Below, one piece after another: positions 18,067-26,574 of a stretch of 44,803 bases of DNA (position 1 is its first letter; the number at the start of each line of letters is the position of its first letter). The stretch comes from Verrucomicrobiales bacterium. Lineage in GTDB: Bacteria; Verrucomicrobiota; Verrucomicrobiia; Limisphaerales; JAQGOY01. The notes under the pieces are model-generated. The model was not told where the DNA came from. It saw nothing but the letters and a program-made list of their open reading frames with translations, and did no database searches. Both the position numbers and the translations under genes were made by a program. The stretch lies in contig JAQGOY010000236.1 of NCBI GenBank assembly GCA_028293375.1, positions 1 through 44,803 on the forward strand. Reading direction: 5' to 3'.

Positions 18067-20894
18067 TGGGTTGTGAGCGTTGCCACCGGACTGATCAGTT
18101 GAAGTGTGAAACTGCCGCTCAGGCGGAAATCCCTGCTCGCACTTCCCTGACCACCCATGGTCATGGTTTCTTCATACGTCCCGCTCCGGCTCTGGGCGCT
18201 CGCGGTCACTGACGCGAAATCTGTCCCGGGGTTGCTGAAGGTAAGCCTGATCGCCCGGGTAATGTCATACGACTCCACCCCGCGCGGCTGCACGGCCTTG
18301 AAGTTTGCATCCAGATTGTCGTGGTCCGGATGGAAGGTGTGCAGGAATGGGTTACTGATCTGGTCTTTGTAACTCACCGCCACGTTAAAATTCACCACGT
18401 TTCCGGGACTCATACTTCCTGTCACCGTCCACGGCAGATTGGTTCTCGAAAATGGCAGATGGATCGCGGTGATTCGTCGCGCTGACGCCAGTTGCGTCGA
18501 ATCCAAAAGGCTTTCCCTGTTTGCGATGATGGTATTCGTGGTGGTGTTCCCTTTACCCACGTAGACATGCTGAAGCAGGCTTACCTGGCTCGCGTCAGTG
18601 CGGTTGTGAAGAATAAGTCGAAGCGGAAAAACGTTCCCTACATTCGCCAGGTTTGTATTCACTCCCGAGGAAAGGTAGCGGCCGCTCTGGTCAGTTACCA
18701 ACCCGCTCGCCTGATCGACCGTATAGCTCGCAAAGGAACGGCTCAGCGTATAAATGGCCCCGCCATTGACCACCGCCACGAGATGCGTTGCGTCACTGGA
18801 GGAAACAATGTCGTCCCAGGCCCGGTTCGAATCCCGCGCTAACCAAGTCAGCCCACCATCGTCCGAAGTGTAAAGCTGGCCGTTTTTCGCGGCCGCCGAG
18901 ATCCGCTTGCCGTCTGTTGAACAGGTAATGGAAACCCACCTTGCCACAATTCCGTTCGTGTTCCAGGTGGTTCCGGAATCTTTGGAAACATAAATCTGCC
19001 CGCCATCCACCGCCCCCGCCAGCGTCACTCCATCGGATGACGAAGCCACCGCTGTCCAATTGGTTGACGGCGCGCTCACTCGCCATGTCGATCCGCTATC
19101 GGATGAAATCGAAATTTGACCGGGGTTGACCGAAGCCACCAGATGAGACCCGTCAGCGGACATCGCCACCCCACTCCAATTGCGCAGTCCAGCGCCGGAG
19201 CGGGTAACCCACGTGGATCCACGGTTCGATGAAGTATAGAGCGATCCGTTTTGGACCACCGCCGCAAGTGTGTTTCCATCGGATGAACAGGCCAGCCCCA
19301 CCCACGCCATGTTACCTATAGAAGTCGCCGTCCAGTCGGTCCCATAATTGCTGGAAACCAGTATGGTATAGTTATTGACCGTCGCAGCCATGACGCTGCC
19401 ATCCGCAGAGCAAGCCAACTCCACCCAGGCCCGGTTTGTCTCCCGCGAAGTCCAAGTGTTTCCAAAGTCAAGTGAGACATATAACGTCCCACCATTGGCC
19501 GCCGCCACGATCGTCTTTCCATCCAGTGACGTCGCCACAGCGGTGTAGGCGCGGGATGAGTTTGTTTCACGGCCGATAAACACCGATCCTGGAATTTCGG
19601 CTCCACTCGGCGGCTCGTTCGCCAATGCAGCGGCTGAGTTGATCTGCACCGATTGATCTGTCTGCGAAACGTCCACTTTTGGATACGACTTCAGATACTG
19701 TCCCACCTGGTTGACGTTCGCCTGCCCAACCCACAATCCCGAAGCAGCCGGAACGGTGGCGGACACCGGTGCTTCGATCTGCTCCAGTCCGGCGCTGTCA
19801 GTGATTCGCAGGATGCCTGCATAAAGCGATCCCGAAGCTGCGGTCATCGCCACCCGGTTCACACCCAAAATAATTTGCAACTCGGACCCCACCTGGCCCT
19901 GGGGCGGAAGGGTGAACGAATTACCCGACAGGGTCACGTAATCGTAGGTTAATGTGGTGGAATTAAGATTGCCTCGAATCAATATCTGCGGCACTGCCGT
20001 TATCGCTGGTTGCCCGCTGGGTGGAGCTTCGGAACCCACCATGTTCAACGTCACCGTACGCGAGATCGTAGTGAGATTCTTCAAGCGAATGCTGTAAGTG
20101 CCAAGAGTCTCCCCGAAGGCAATTCCCGCCGGATCCTGGAACCCCACCTCCACTGGACCATAATATCGGTTATAATAATTGGTGCTGCCCCGGACCCAAA
20201 AAGCCTGCCCTCGCGTTACCGGAGTCGTCGAAGCATTGACAGAAACCACTTCGACCGGGTTGGTCGGCCCTAGATTTCCACCGGGATAACGAAAAACATG
20301 GGCAAGATTCTGGAAAGTTTTGGATAAATCCAAACTTGGCGCAGGAAGCAAATAGGAAGCAAAGTTAGGGGCTGTAGCGGTTGGAGTGGGAAAACCCAAA
20401 AAGTTTAGACCTGTGCTGGTCCAGTTATAGGCAGGAGCAACCGGTTTCCCCTTTACACTCCAAACGTAATTGGTCGCCGCACGGTTATTCACCAGGTAGG
20501 CACCATTGGCGACCATGGAAACCAGGGTATCCGTATCGCCACGGGCGCTGGTCCACACTCCCCACTGGGAATTGGCCACGGCGTCGCTGTACGGACTGTC
20601 AATGAACTGCGCGGTGGAGTAGCTCGGCTTCCAAAGCCAGATTTCGGCGATGGGTCCATTCGCATCGGGTATTAGAGTATCGAGCGTTTGGAACGAAGCA
20701 TCGACATGAGTGAAAATGGCATTCCAACCCGGTTTAAGCGTGAACGATTGGGTTATCCATTGCCCGTGCGCGGGTGTAGTCTGAAGAATCATCCCCATGC
20801 CCAAAAGCCCCCAAATCATTGGCTTTAACAATGGTCGGGTAAACCAATTCCGACCAAGGACCACCCGAAGAAATAGCAGCGTTATTGGGAACAT
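18063..20894 (-). CDS. Secreted Asp-box (BNR/Ycf48-like) beta-propeller protein, first gene of the operon
   Basis: The product has 943 residues. The hydrophobic N-terminus holds a signal peptide, probably from M26 or M33, with cleavage near H-G-Q. Residues ~48-440 are a beta-rich region opening F-T-L-K-P-G-W-N-A-I-F-T-H-V. Residues ~450-717 contain six ~40-residue repeats with Asp-box-like S-x-D-x-G-x-T-W (for example S-L-D-F-G-N-T-W, S-S-D-S-G-S-T-W, S-D-D-G-G-L-T-W) and S-x-D-G-x-x-x-x-A in between, as in six-bladed BNR/Ycf48 propellers. Sialidase catalytic residues could not be identified, so an enzymatic role is not claimed. The C-terminal ~220 residues are beta-rich and lack the R-F-Y-R module. 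No Shine-Dalgarno site is seen; a GGGC/GCCC mini-hairpin lies directly before the ATG. Confidence 0.8.
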   Translation of the reverse strand: MFPITLLFLRVVLGRNWFTRPLLKPMIWGLLGMGMILQTTPAHGQWITQSFTLKPGWNAIFTHVDASFQTLDTLIPDANGPIAEIWLWKPSYSTAQFIDSPYSDAVANSQWGVWTSARGDTDTLVSMVANGAYLVNNRAATNYVWSVKGKPVAPAYNWTSTGLNFLGFPTPTATAPNFASYLLPAPSLDLSKTFQNLAHVFRYPGGNLGPTNPVEVVSVNASTTPVTRGQAFWVRGSTNYYNRYYGPVEVGFQDPAGIAFGETLGTYSIRLKNLTTISRTVTLNMVGSEAPPSGQPAITAVPQILIRGNLNSTTLTYDYVTLSGNSFTLPPQGQVGSELQIILGVNRVAMTAASGSLYAGILRITDSAGLEQIEAPVSATVPAASGLWVGQANVNQVGQYLKSYPKVDVSQTDQSVQINSAAALANEPPSGAEIPGSVFIGRETNSSRAYTAVATSLDGKTIVAAANGGTLYVSLDFGNTWTSRETNRAWVELACSADGSVMAATVNNYTILVSSNYGTDWTATSIGNMAWVGLACSSDGNTLAAVVQNGSLYTSSNRGSTWVTRSGAGLRNWSGVAMSADGSHLVASVNPGQISISSDSGSTWRVSAPSTNWTAVASSSDGVTLAGAVDGGQIYVSKDSGTTWNTNGIVARWVSITCSTDGKRISAAAKNGQLYTSDDGGLTWLARDSNRAWDDIVSSSDATHLVAVVNGGAIYTLSRSFASYTVDQASGLVTDQSGRYLSSGVNTNLANVGNVFPLRLILHNRTDASQVSLLQHVYVGKGNTTTNTIIANRESLLDSTQLASARRITAIHLPFSRTNLPWTVTGSMSPGNVVNFNVAVSYKDQISNPFLHTFHPDHDNLDANFKAVQPRGVESYDITRAIRLTFSNPGTDFASVTASAQSRSGTYEETMTMGGQGSASRDFRLSGSFTLQLISPVATLTTQ

Positions 20895-20914
20895 AAGGGG
20901 CTCAGCCCTAGAAC

Positions 20915-20943
20915 CATTTAATGTTTTTCCTTATTCATGACAA
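20915..20943 (-). promoter_or_regulatory. Candidate promoter of the six-gene secreted-protein operon
   Basis: Reading the minus strand, TTGTCA (20943-20938) is followed after 17 bp by TAAATG (20920-20915), about 20 bp before the ATG at 20894. The -35 matches the sigma-70 consensus at five of six positions and the -10 at only three. It is the best-spaced pair seen there, but the assignment is weak. Confidence 0.3.
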
Positions 20944-21259
20944 GCATTTCCCCGATTATTCTAAAAAAGTCTATTTTCTTTGCTAAATCTGATACGCCTG
21001 CCCGCACGTTTCTGGACTATCAAATACTATTATCAGTCTAGGGATTTTAGCCTGCGACCCCATCCTCACTAACCGGCTAATGTATGGGACCTTGAGAATT
21101 CAACATCGACATTCGAGTCCGAATTATCACCAACAGCACTGAATGCATTGGCCAAGCTTTGAGTGGCATGACACTCCTGTCGGAACCGAGAAGGGTCAGG
21201 GATTTTATGCTTTGGTTTTTCGGGTTCAGCTTGCACGGGTCGTTTGATTTTTTTGATTA

Positions 21260-21310
21260 GATACTCGTCACGTATCCTACGGAGTTTTACGACGGTCGCG
21301 GGTTGGCTTT
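21260..21310 (+). repeat. Dispersed repeat, copy A
   Basis: This ~50-bp segment (ATACTC, CACG, TATCCTAC, TTTTA, GACG, TCGCG, TTGGCT) aligns with 23109-23158 apart from small indels and a few substitutions. Both copies contain CGTA-TCC-TACG, a short hairpin. They flank the gene-poor island in the same orientation. Confidence 0.6.
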
Positions 21311-21489
21311 GGTTTGTTCACATTTTGTGCTGTTGGTTAAGGAGGGCAAGTTAACGACGAGCCTTCGGTAGGCTTTCACGATGGAGGTCAGCGCAAATAC
21401 TGCCAATCCCGGACAAATGCGTAAGGACTAGTAAGACCACAAATTATGAATGTTCTCACACGACAAAGTGGAAAAAAGATTAAGAATGA

Positions 21490-21837
21490 GTGAACATACA
21501 CCTCATGGAATTTGTGCAAACCGAATATTCCGGCGTTTTTTTACAACCCAAACCCGAATTTTTCATATGGTTGGAAATGGTTTTAACAAAGCAGAGGCTT
21601 TCCAAAGAACAGATCTATTTTGAGGAGCAAGATATCGCTTGCCTGATCCCTTCTGTAACAAAATTCAAGTCAGCCGAGCTCAAATCATTTCTCGACACTT
21701 TGAAGCTAAAATTATTGGTGATGGCTCTAGGAGGATTCATCACTGACAGCTCTGATTTTCCAGAAATATCTTCTGAAACCTTTGATGTATTCTTCAGTTT
21801 GAGATTCTGGGATAATGTAATTCGGGTAATAGCATAG
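21490..21837 (+). CDS. Orphan hypothetical protein (up to 115 aa)
   Basis: I do not recognise this protein. The frame opens with GTG at 21490; the ATG at 21505 (M-E-F-V-Q-T-E-Y-S-G-V) may be the true start. Its composition looks protein-like: alternating hydrophobic and charged residues, a likely helix (S-A-E-L-K-S-F-L-D-T-L-K-L-K-L-L-V-M), then an acidic segment and an aromatic C-terminus (F-F-S-L-R-F-W-D-N-V). There is no signal peptide, membrane span or known motif. It stands alone in a repeat-bearing, gene-poor island, with no operon partner and no strong ribosome-binding site. It could be a small accessory gene or a chance frame. Confidence 0.45.
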   Translation: MNIHLMEFVQTEYSGVFLQPKPEFFIWLEMVLTKQRLSKEQIYFEEQDIACLIPSVTKFKSAELKSFLDTLKLKLLVMALGGFITDSSDFPEISSETFDVFFSLRFWDNVIRVIA

Positions 21838-22309
21838 ATGTCACGTGGAGTTCTCGGCATTCTGAGGCGGCGACATATTATGCTTCTCAGTCGTCCTCGA
21901 ATCCAAGATTCCTGATCGCGAAATATGGCTGTTGGCTAGCCGTCCCTTGGGGGCTTTCCATTCGTGCATCCCACTCCATGTTGGCGATTGGGGAGGTATT
22001 CCGGACCATGCCGCTCCGACGGAGCTTAGAGATTACGTGTGGGGATTGTTTACTATCATCATTGCGCTCCTCTGGAGCTTGTATGGCGGTTCTGTTCGGA
22101 ACCGTGGAGATTTGTTTCGGGCATGGTCGATGGAAGTTTATTGAAGGGGTGAGATTTGGTGGGTTTTCGTCGGAGATTGGCTTGTCGGATTGCAACCTCA
22201 GGATTTTAAGCCTTTGTAGTGGATTTCCCCTATTTGTGGTTCCTCCCGGCCCCCAATTGAGAATCTTACCACGGATATTAAGCTTAGGCAGCTACCGTCA
22301 GGTGGCACC
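21838..22309. other. Repeat-bearing non-coding stretch
   Basis: Both strands carry frames of 70-110 codons here, but their translations lack protein-like structure and one segment (21927-21990) is repeated at 22983-23045. I read it as dispersed intergenic repeat sequence rather than genes. Confidence 0.45.
21927..21990 (+). repeat. Dispersed intergenic repeat R, copy 1
   Basis: This ~64-bp segment begins GGCTGTTG and contains CCCTT, then GCTTTCCATTC and TGC. It matches 22983-23045 at roughly 70% by eye, in the same orientation. Such elements often give spurious short frames in verrucomicrobial genomes. Confidence 0.5.
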
Positions 22310-22606
22310 ATGACCATACTACGCTTTATTTACCAGGCCACTGCCTGTTCTGGAGATCATCCGGGGAAGAGCGCTTTTTGGTATGTCTATGTCCTGGAAC
22401 CCGTGATCGATAGAGCTAAAGGCAAAGCAGAATCTTATATTCAAAAGCGGGGGTGGGTTCCTCATCAATGCAAGGAAGTGAATCTATTATCGCATCAGAT
22501 TTCAGAGTCCAATGTTCTTGATTTTCCGATGGCGCGCCGTGCAATGATTGAGGGGATTTGCGGTGAATGTTATTCCGGGGAAGAGCTTGAGTTGCTGGCG
22601 GGTTGA
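22310..22606 (+). CDS. Orphan hypothetical protein (98 aa)
   Basis: This 98-codon frame starts at ATG 22310, with GGTGG five bases upstream as a possible ribosome-binding site. The family is not recognised. The product is probably cytosolic, with mixed alpha/beta composition: Y-V-Y-V-L-E-P-V-I-D-R-A, then A-E-S-Y-I-Q-K-R-G-W-V-P and a C-terminal M-I-E-G-I-C-G-E-C-Y-S-G-E-E-L-E-L-L. The four cysteines (one early, one mid, and C-G-E-C near the end) could bind metal, but the spacing matches no motif I know. It has no neighbours on the same strand within 400 bp. It is a plausible small accessory gene in the island. Confidence 0.5.
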   Translation: MTILRFIYQATACSGDHPGKSAFWYVYVLEPVIDRAKGKAESYIQKRGWVPHQCKEVNLLSHQISESNVLDFPMARRAMIEGICGECYSGEELELLAG

Positions 22607-22982
22607 AAAAGGGCTGAGTGTATTGTTGGGTTGGGATTGAAGGTGGGTGAGATTATTCGTGGCTTTCTTGGGTTGCAACTCCCAGCGTTTCATTCGCGAT
22701 GTTCGCTCAAAATGTCGATCTTCGGCGCTCGCTTCGTTTTCAGACCGACGGGAGGGGGACCAGCCTTCCAGGCATTAGGCCAGTCCCGTCAGTCAGAACG
22801 CCTCGCCATCATCCGAGGCTTGCGATTTTATTTGGTACCGTGGGTTGGCGGTCAGTGTCCGGAGGATAAAAAGCAAATCACTTCCAGGTTATGTAGACCC
22901 GCGGCGGTGGGTGGCTGCAGAATGCAGCATCTGTGCGCTTTGCGCTGGCAACATTACCGGCGCCTGCGCTTCGCTCCGACCG

Positions 22983-23045
22983 GGCTGTTGACGTGCCGCC
23001 CCTTCGGAGCTTTCCATTCATGCTTCTCACCATTTAGGAACGAAG
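22983..23045 (+). repeat. Dispersed intergenic repeat R, copy 2
   Basis: Partner of 21927-21990. It begins GGCTGTTG and contains the shared GCTTTCCATTC core, with scattered substitutions afterwards. Confidence 0.5.
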
Positions 23046-23108
23046 GGGTTATTTCTTTTAGTTACGTTTGCTTGCCAGTTCAATTGCCATTGTTTGTGCT
23101 TTTATAAT

Positions 23109-23158
23109 GATACTCACGTCGTATCCTACGAATTTTTATGACGCTCGCAGTTTGGCTA
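23109..23158 (+). repeat. Dispersed repeat, copy B
   Basis: Partner of 21260-21310 with the CGTATCCTACG core. It lies 4 bp beyond the transposase stop codon (23163-23165), so it could also be one end of the insertion sequence. No inverted match to it was found on the 5' side of the transposase. Confidence 0.6.
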
Positions 23159-23162
23159 GTGC

Positions 23163-24035
23163 TTACTTTGATTGAATCTCGATATAACTCTTTAAACCCT
23201 GCGGTTTAACGACGCCTTTAGTCCATTCGAATGGCTGAGCTTTGGGGTTGTAGGCTTTGACGAACCTTTCAATAGCCTCTTTTAATTGTGGGACAGAGGT
23301 GAAGCTGGTTTTGCGCAGGGCTTGTCGGGATAGGATGCTGAACCAGATTTCAACCTGATTCAGCCAGGAGGCGTGAGTGGGTGTGAAATGAAAATGGACG
23401 TTTGAATGTTGCGACAACCATCGATCTTCCTTGGGCTTGTGGGTATTGAGGTTATCGAGGATGACATGAATCTGGCTTTCCCCATACATTTCCACCACCT
23501 CGTTCATGAAATGGAGGAATTCTCTTCGACGCCTTCGCTTAAAGGTGGTTGTTTTAACCAATCCAGTCGCGGTTTCCATGGCTGCAAACAAGGTGGTTGT
23601 TCCATGACGTGTGTATTCGTGGGAATACCCGGTAAGTGCTTTTCCATTGGGTAAACGAATCCAACCCTGGTCACGCTCCAGCGCTTGAATGCAAGGTTTC
23701 TCATCCACACACAGAACGACTGCGTTTTGGGGCGGATTGAGATAAAGGCCAACGATGTCTGCGGCCTTGGCGGTAAATTCGGGATCAGTGGAAATGCTCC
23801 AGCTTTTTTTCCGGGCGAGAGAGATTTTTTGCTGCCTCAATACCTGCCATACTTTGCCTTCACTTACATTGCCCAGGGACTGAGCAATCAGAGTCCCGGT
23901 CCAAACACTGCAACCACTCGTTAGTGCTGCGGAAGAGATTGGCATTGAGCACCCTAGTCTTATTATCCGATAACCCCCTAGCCGTGGATAGGGAATTACG
24001 GCAGACCAATTACAGAAATCGGATGATAGGGTCAA
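23163..24035 (-). pseudogene. IS630-family transposase, N-terminally truncated
   Basis: The frame encodes the DDE integrase core of IS630-type transposases. A first Asp lies in C-V-D-E-K-P, a second in I-L-D-N-L-N-T-H-K, and a Glu in L-N-Q-V-E-I-W-F, with the usual family context (W-S-I-S-T-D-P-E-F, P-T-H-A-S-W). Similarity to the family appears to begin near T-G-T-L-I-A-Q-S-L-G (about residue 46). The ~100 residues normally before this, with the helix-turn-helix that binds the inverted repeats, are missing, and the frame opens only with a TTG. No terminal inverted repeats or target duplication were found. It is probably an inactive remnant. It marks the right edge of the gene-poor island next to the radical SAM gene. 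Confidence 0.8.
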
Positions 24036-24133
24036 GCGGGAAGAATAAAAAACAGGAAATTACCGGTTTCCCCTATACAGAGTAAAAGAGAATAACTATT
24101 GCTCTTGAGCGGACATCGCGGTTTTATTTCTTT

Positions 24134-25156
24134 GTGTCACAATTGTTTACACCATCGCTCCAGCAATTGAAGTCCATTGGAAGTGAGCAGGAATCTCTGC
24201 ATGGTAGGGCTTTCGATACGTTAGTGGAACGATTTGGCAGGTCGGCGTTTGTTCGTGGGGTGGTGGAGGTGTCGAATTTTTGCCGGGAGAACTGTTCGTA
24301 TTGTGGAATGAGGCGGGAAAATAAAACGTTGTCTCGTTTTCGTGCGCATTACGAGCAACTGGCTGAGTTAATCGTGGAGCATCGACCGGCAGCGATTACC
24401 GATATGAACATCCAGGCGGGTGAGGATCCGGTGGCGGTGAGAGAAGTGGTGCTGCCATTGATTCGAACGCTAAGAGCGAAGACAAATCTTGGTATCAGCG
24501 TGTGCCTGGGGACACTGCCGGAAAAGCTTTATGCGGAGCTGAAAGCGGAGGGAGCTTCGATTTATATTATTAAATTCGAAATTGGGGACCCGGAACAATA
24601 TGTGACGATGAACGCGCCGGGAACCTATGCCGAGCGATTGGGACATATTGGGCATTTGGCAGAAATGGGTTGGAATGTGAGTTCAGGGTTCATAGTTGGT
24701 TTGCCGGGACAGACGGATAGCCAACTGCTCAAGAATTTCGAAGTGGCGGGTGAACTGCCGCTGGAGGGGTGCAGTGTTTCGCCATTTATACCCGGGGATG
24801 AAACACCTCTTTCGGGAAGTTCAGCGGCAAGCATCGATTTGACCTTAAACTCGATGGCAGCGCTTCGATTAATGAGGCCAGCGTGGGTGATACCAGCGGT
24901 CAGTGCGTTGAATTTAGCGGAGCCGGGAGCCGGTTATCGACGTGGATTGCGAACAGGCGCGAACCTGGTGACGATCAACATGACGCCGGACGACGTGCGG
25001 GGTGATTATCTGCTTTATAAACGAGATCGGTTTATCATGAACGAGGAGAGAATACTGCAGGCGATTGCAGCAGAGAAACTGGTTCCTTCAAAGATAAGCC
25101 TGGCAGAACATTACCGCCGCAAAAGAGCTGAAAACTCCCAGGCGGCGGCAGCTTAA
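24134..25156 (+). CDS. Radical SAM enzyme of the HydE/PylB/BioB group
   Basis: The product has 340 residues. The radical-SAM cluster motif C-R-E-N-C-S-Y-C lies at about residues 49-56, followed by G-M-R-R-E-N-K, which is characteristic of HydE-like enzymes. Further HydE-like features are the Q-A-G-E-D-P stretch (~94), a G-x-I-V-G-L-P-G-Q-T segment (~190), P-F-I-P-G-D-E-T-P-L (~217) and I-P-A-V-S-A-L-N-L. These point to a SAM-cleaving barrel acting on a small thiol- or amino-acid-like substrate. HydE matures [FeFe]-hydrogenase, PylB makes methylornithine and BioB makes biotin. No hydF/hydG, pyl or bio genes lie nearby, so the substrate is open. It starts at GTG with no clear ribosome-binding site, stands alone, and converges on icd with a 23-bp gap. 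Confidence 0.8.
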   Translation: MSQLFTPSLQQLKSIGSEQESLHGRAFDTLVERFGRSAFVRGVVEVSNFCRENCSYCGMRRENKTLSRFRAHYEQLAELIVEHRPAAITDMNIQAGEDPVAVREVVLPLIRTLRAKTNLGISVCLGTLPEKLYAELKAEGASIYIIKFEIGDPEQYVTMNAPGTYAERLGHIGHLAEMGWNVSSGFIVGLPGQTDSQLLKNFEVAGELPLEGCSVSPFIPGDETPLSGSSAASIDLTLNSMAALRLMRPAWVIPAVSALNLAEPGAGYRRGLRTGANLVTINMTPDDVRGDYLLYKRDRFIMNEERILQAIAAEKLVPSKISLAEHYRRKRAENSQAAAA

Positions 25157-25179
25157 GACCAAAACGGCAACGATTTAAA

Positions 25180-26541
25180 TCACATGTGTGAAATCATGTT
25201 GTCGCCAAATTCGGAGCACTTGATTTCAGTGGCTCCCTCCATGAGACGGGCAAAGTCGTAGGTCACGCGTTTTGAGCCAATGGCTCCATTCAACCCTTTG
25301 ATGATAAGATCGGCGGCCTCGGTCCAACCCAGGTAGCGGAACATCATTTCACCGCTGAGAACGACGCTTCCAGGGTTCACTTTATCGAGGTTGGCGTACT
25401 TGGGAGCGGTGCCGTGAGTGGCTTCGAAAATGGCATGGCCAGTGACGTAATTGATGTTACCGCCGGGGGCGATGCCAATTCCACCGACTTGAGCAGCGAG
25501 TGCGTCTGAAAGGTAATCTCCGTTCAGGTTCAAAGTAGCGATGACATCGAAATCTTCAGGGCGAGTCAGCACCTGTTGGAGGGTGATGTCGGCGATGGAG
25601 TCCTTGATCAAGACAGCGCCGTTTTTGAGGGCATTCTTTTGCTCTTCGTTGGCAGCGGCTTCGCCTTTTTCCTTTTTGGTTTTTTCCCATTTAGACCAGG
25701 TATAAACTTTGTCGCCGAAGATTCGTTCAGAAGCGGAGTAAGCCCAATCCCGGAAAGCGCCTTCCGTGAATTTCATGATGTTACCCTTGTGAACGATGGT
25801 AACGCTCTTTCGCTTGTGGCGGATGGCATATTCGACAGCGGATTTAATGAGTCGAATGGTGCCGACGTTGGAGACGGGTTTGATGCCGATGCCGACTTGA
25901 ACGGGAATGTGCGATGCATCGTGATCCGGCGAAGCCATTTTCATGTATCCGGCGATGGCGTCTTTGGTTCCAAAGCGAATTTTGGCGAAGTCCTTCGGGA
26001 AATTCTGCTGAAGGAAGTCTAAGACTTTTTGAGATTCCGGGGTTCCGCCGGCGTACTCGATGCCTGCGTAAATGTCTTCGGTGTTTTCGCGGAAAATAAC
26101 CATTTCCACTTTTTCAGGGTGCTTCACGGGAGAAGGAACGCCAGTGAAATACTGCACGGGCCGCAGACAGACGTAGAGATCAAGCATTTGCCTGAGGGCA
26201 ACATTGAGAGAACGAATTCCGCCTCCCACTGGGGTGGTGAGAGGTCCCTTGATGCCAACCAAGAATTCCTTGAAGGCATCGACGGTTTCATCCGGCAGCC
26301 AATTATCGAATTTGTTCTTGGCAGTTTCGCCAGCGAAGACTTCGAACCAGGAGACCTTGCGCTTGCCGCCGTAGGCCTTCTGGATGGCGGCATCGAACAC
26401 ACGCACGCTGGCGGCCCAGATGTCAGGGCCTGTGCCATCGCCGCGAATGAACGGGATGATGGGGTTTTCAGGAACGGTTAATTTGCCGCTGGAGATGGTA
26501 ATCCTACCACCCGATGGAGGTGTAATATCTTTGTATCCCAT
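25180..26541 (-). CDS. icd: NADP-dependent isocitrate dehydrogenase
   Basis: The 453-residue product belongs to the E. coli Icd-type family; it oxidises isocitrate to 2-oxoglutarate and CO2 in the TCA cycle. Visible hallmarks are [10 protein letters not shown] near the N-terminus, the substrate loop [12 protein letters not shown] with the regulatory Ser, [26 protein letters not shown], and the metal and nucleotide region [16 protein letters not shown] followed by [10 protein letters not shown]. Length is close to normal (about 415-450) with a slightly long N-terminus. It follows dxs by 33 bp on the same strand and may share its transcript. Confidence 0.96.
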   Translation of the reverse strand: MGYKDITPPSGGRITISSGKLTVPENPIIPFIRGDGTGPDIWAASVRVFDAAIQKAYGGKRKVSWFEVFAGETAKNKFDNWLPDETVDAFKEFLVGIKGPLTTPVGGGIRSLNVALRQMLDLYVCLRPVQYFTGVPSPVKHPEKVEMVIFRENTEDIYAGIEYAGGTPESQKVLDFLQQNFPKDFAKIRFGTKDAIAGYMKMASPDHDASHIPVQVGIGIKPVSNVGTIRLIKSAVEYAIRHKRKSVTIVHKGNIMKFTEGAFRDWAYSASERIFGDKVYTWSKWEKTKKEKGEAAANEEQKNALKNGAVLIKDSIADITLQQVLTRPEDFDVIATLNLNGDYLSDALAAQVGGIGIAPGGNINYVTGHAIFEATHGTAPKYANLDKVNPGSVVLSGEMMFRYLGWTEAADLIIKGLNGAIGSKRVTYDFARLMEGATEIKCSEFGDNMISHM

Positions 26542-26574
26542 GATAATTATTGAGTAACAGTGAGGTTAAAAAGA

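Larger units (their letters stand above)
20895..21489. other. Gene-free stretch upstream of the operon
   Basis: Apart from the candidate promoter and one copy of a ~50-bp dispersed repeat (21260-21310), I see no coding region, RNA gene or clear terminator. A small AGCCT/AGGCT hairpin lies at 21360-21374. The stretch is AT-richer than the neighbouring genes. Confidence 0.5.
22607..23162. other. Non-coding stretch with dispersed repeats before the IS630 remnant
   Basis: I see no convincing gene. It contains copy 2 of repeat R (22983-23045) and copy B of the ~50-bp repeat (23109-23158), the latter ending next to the transposase stop codon. A 158-codon plus-strand frame here is Arg/Pro-rich and lacks protein-like structure. 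Confidence 0.45.

Noticed and set aside
18063-20894. Sialidase activity for the Asp-box protein
   Set aside because: Asp boxes are structural, and the catalytic Arg triad, Tyr and Asp could not be identified.
22631-23107. 158-codon plus-strand frame before the transposase
   Set aside because: Arg/Pro/Cys-rich translation without structure, and it includes a dispersed repeat.
23163-24035. Intact IS630 insertion sequence
   Set aside because: The N-terminal helix-turn-helix part is missing and no terminal inverted repeats or target duplication were found.
25576-26481. Two plus-strand frames of about 150 codons
   Set aside because: Antisense to icd, which is clearly the real gene.
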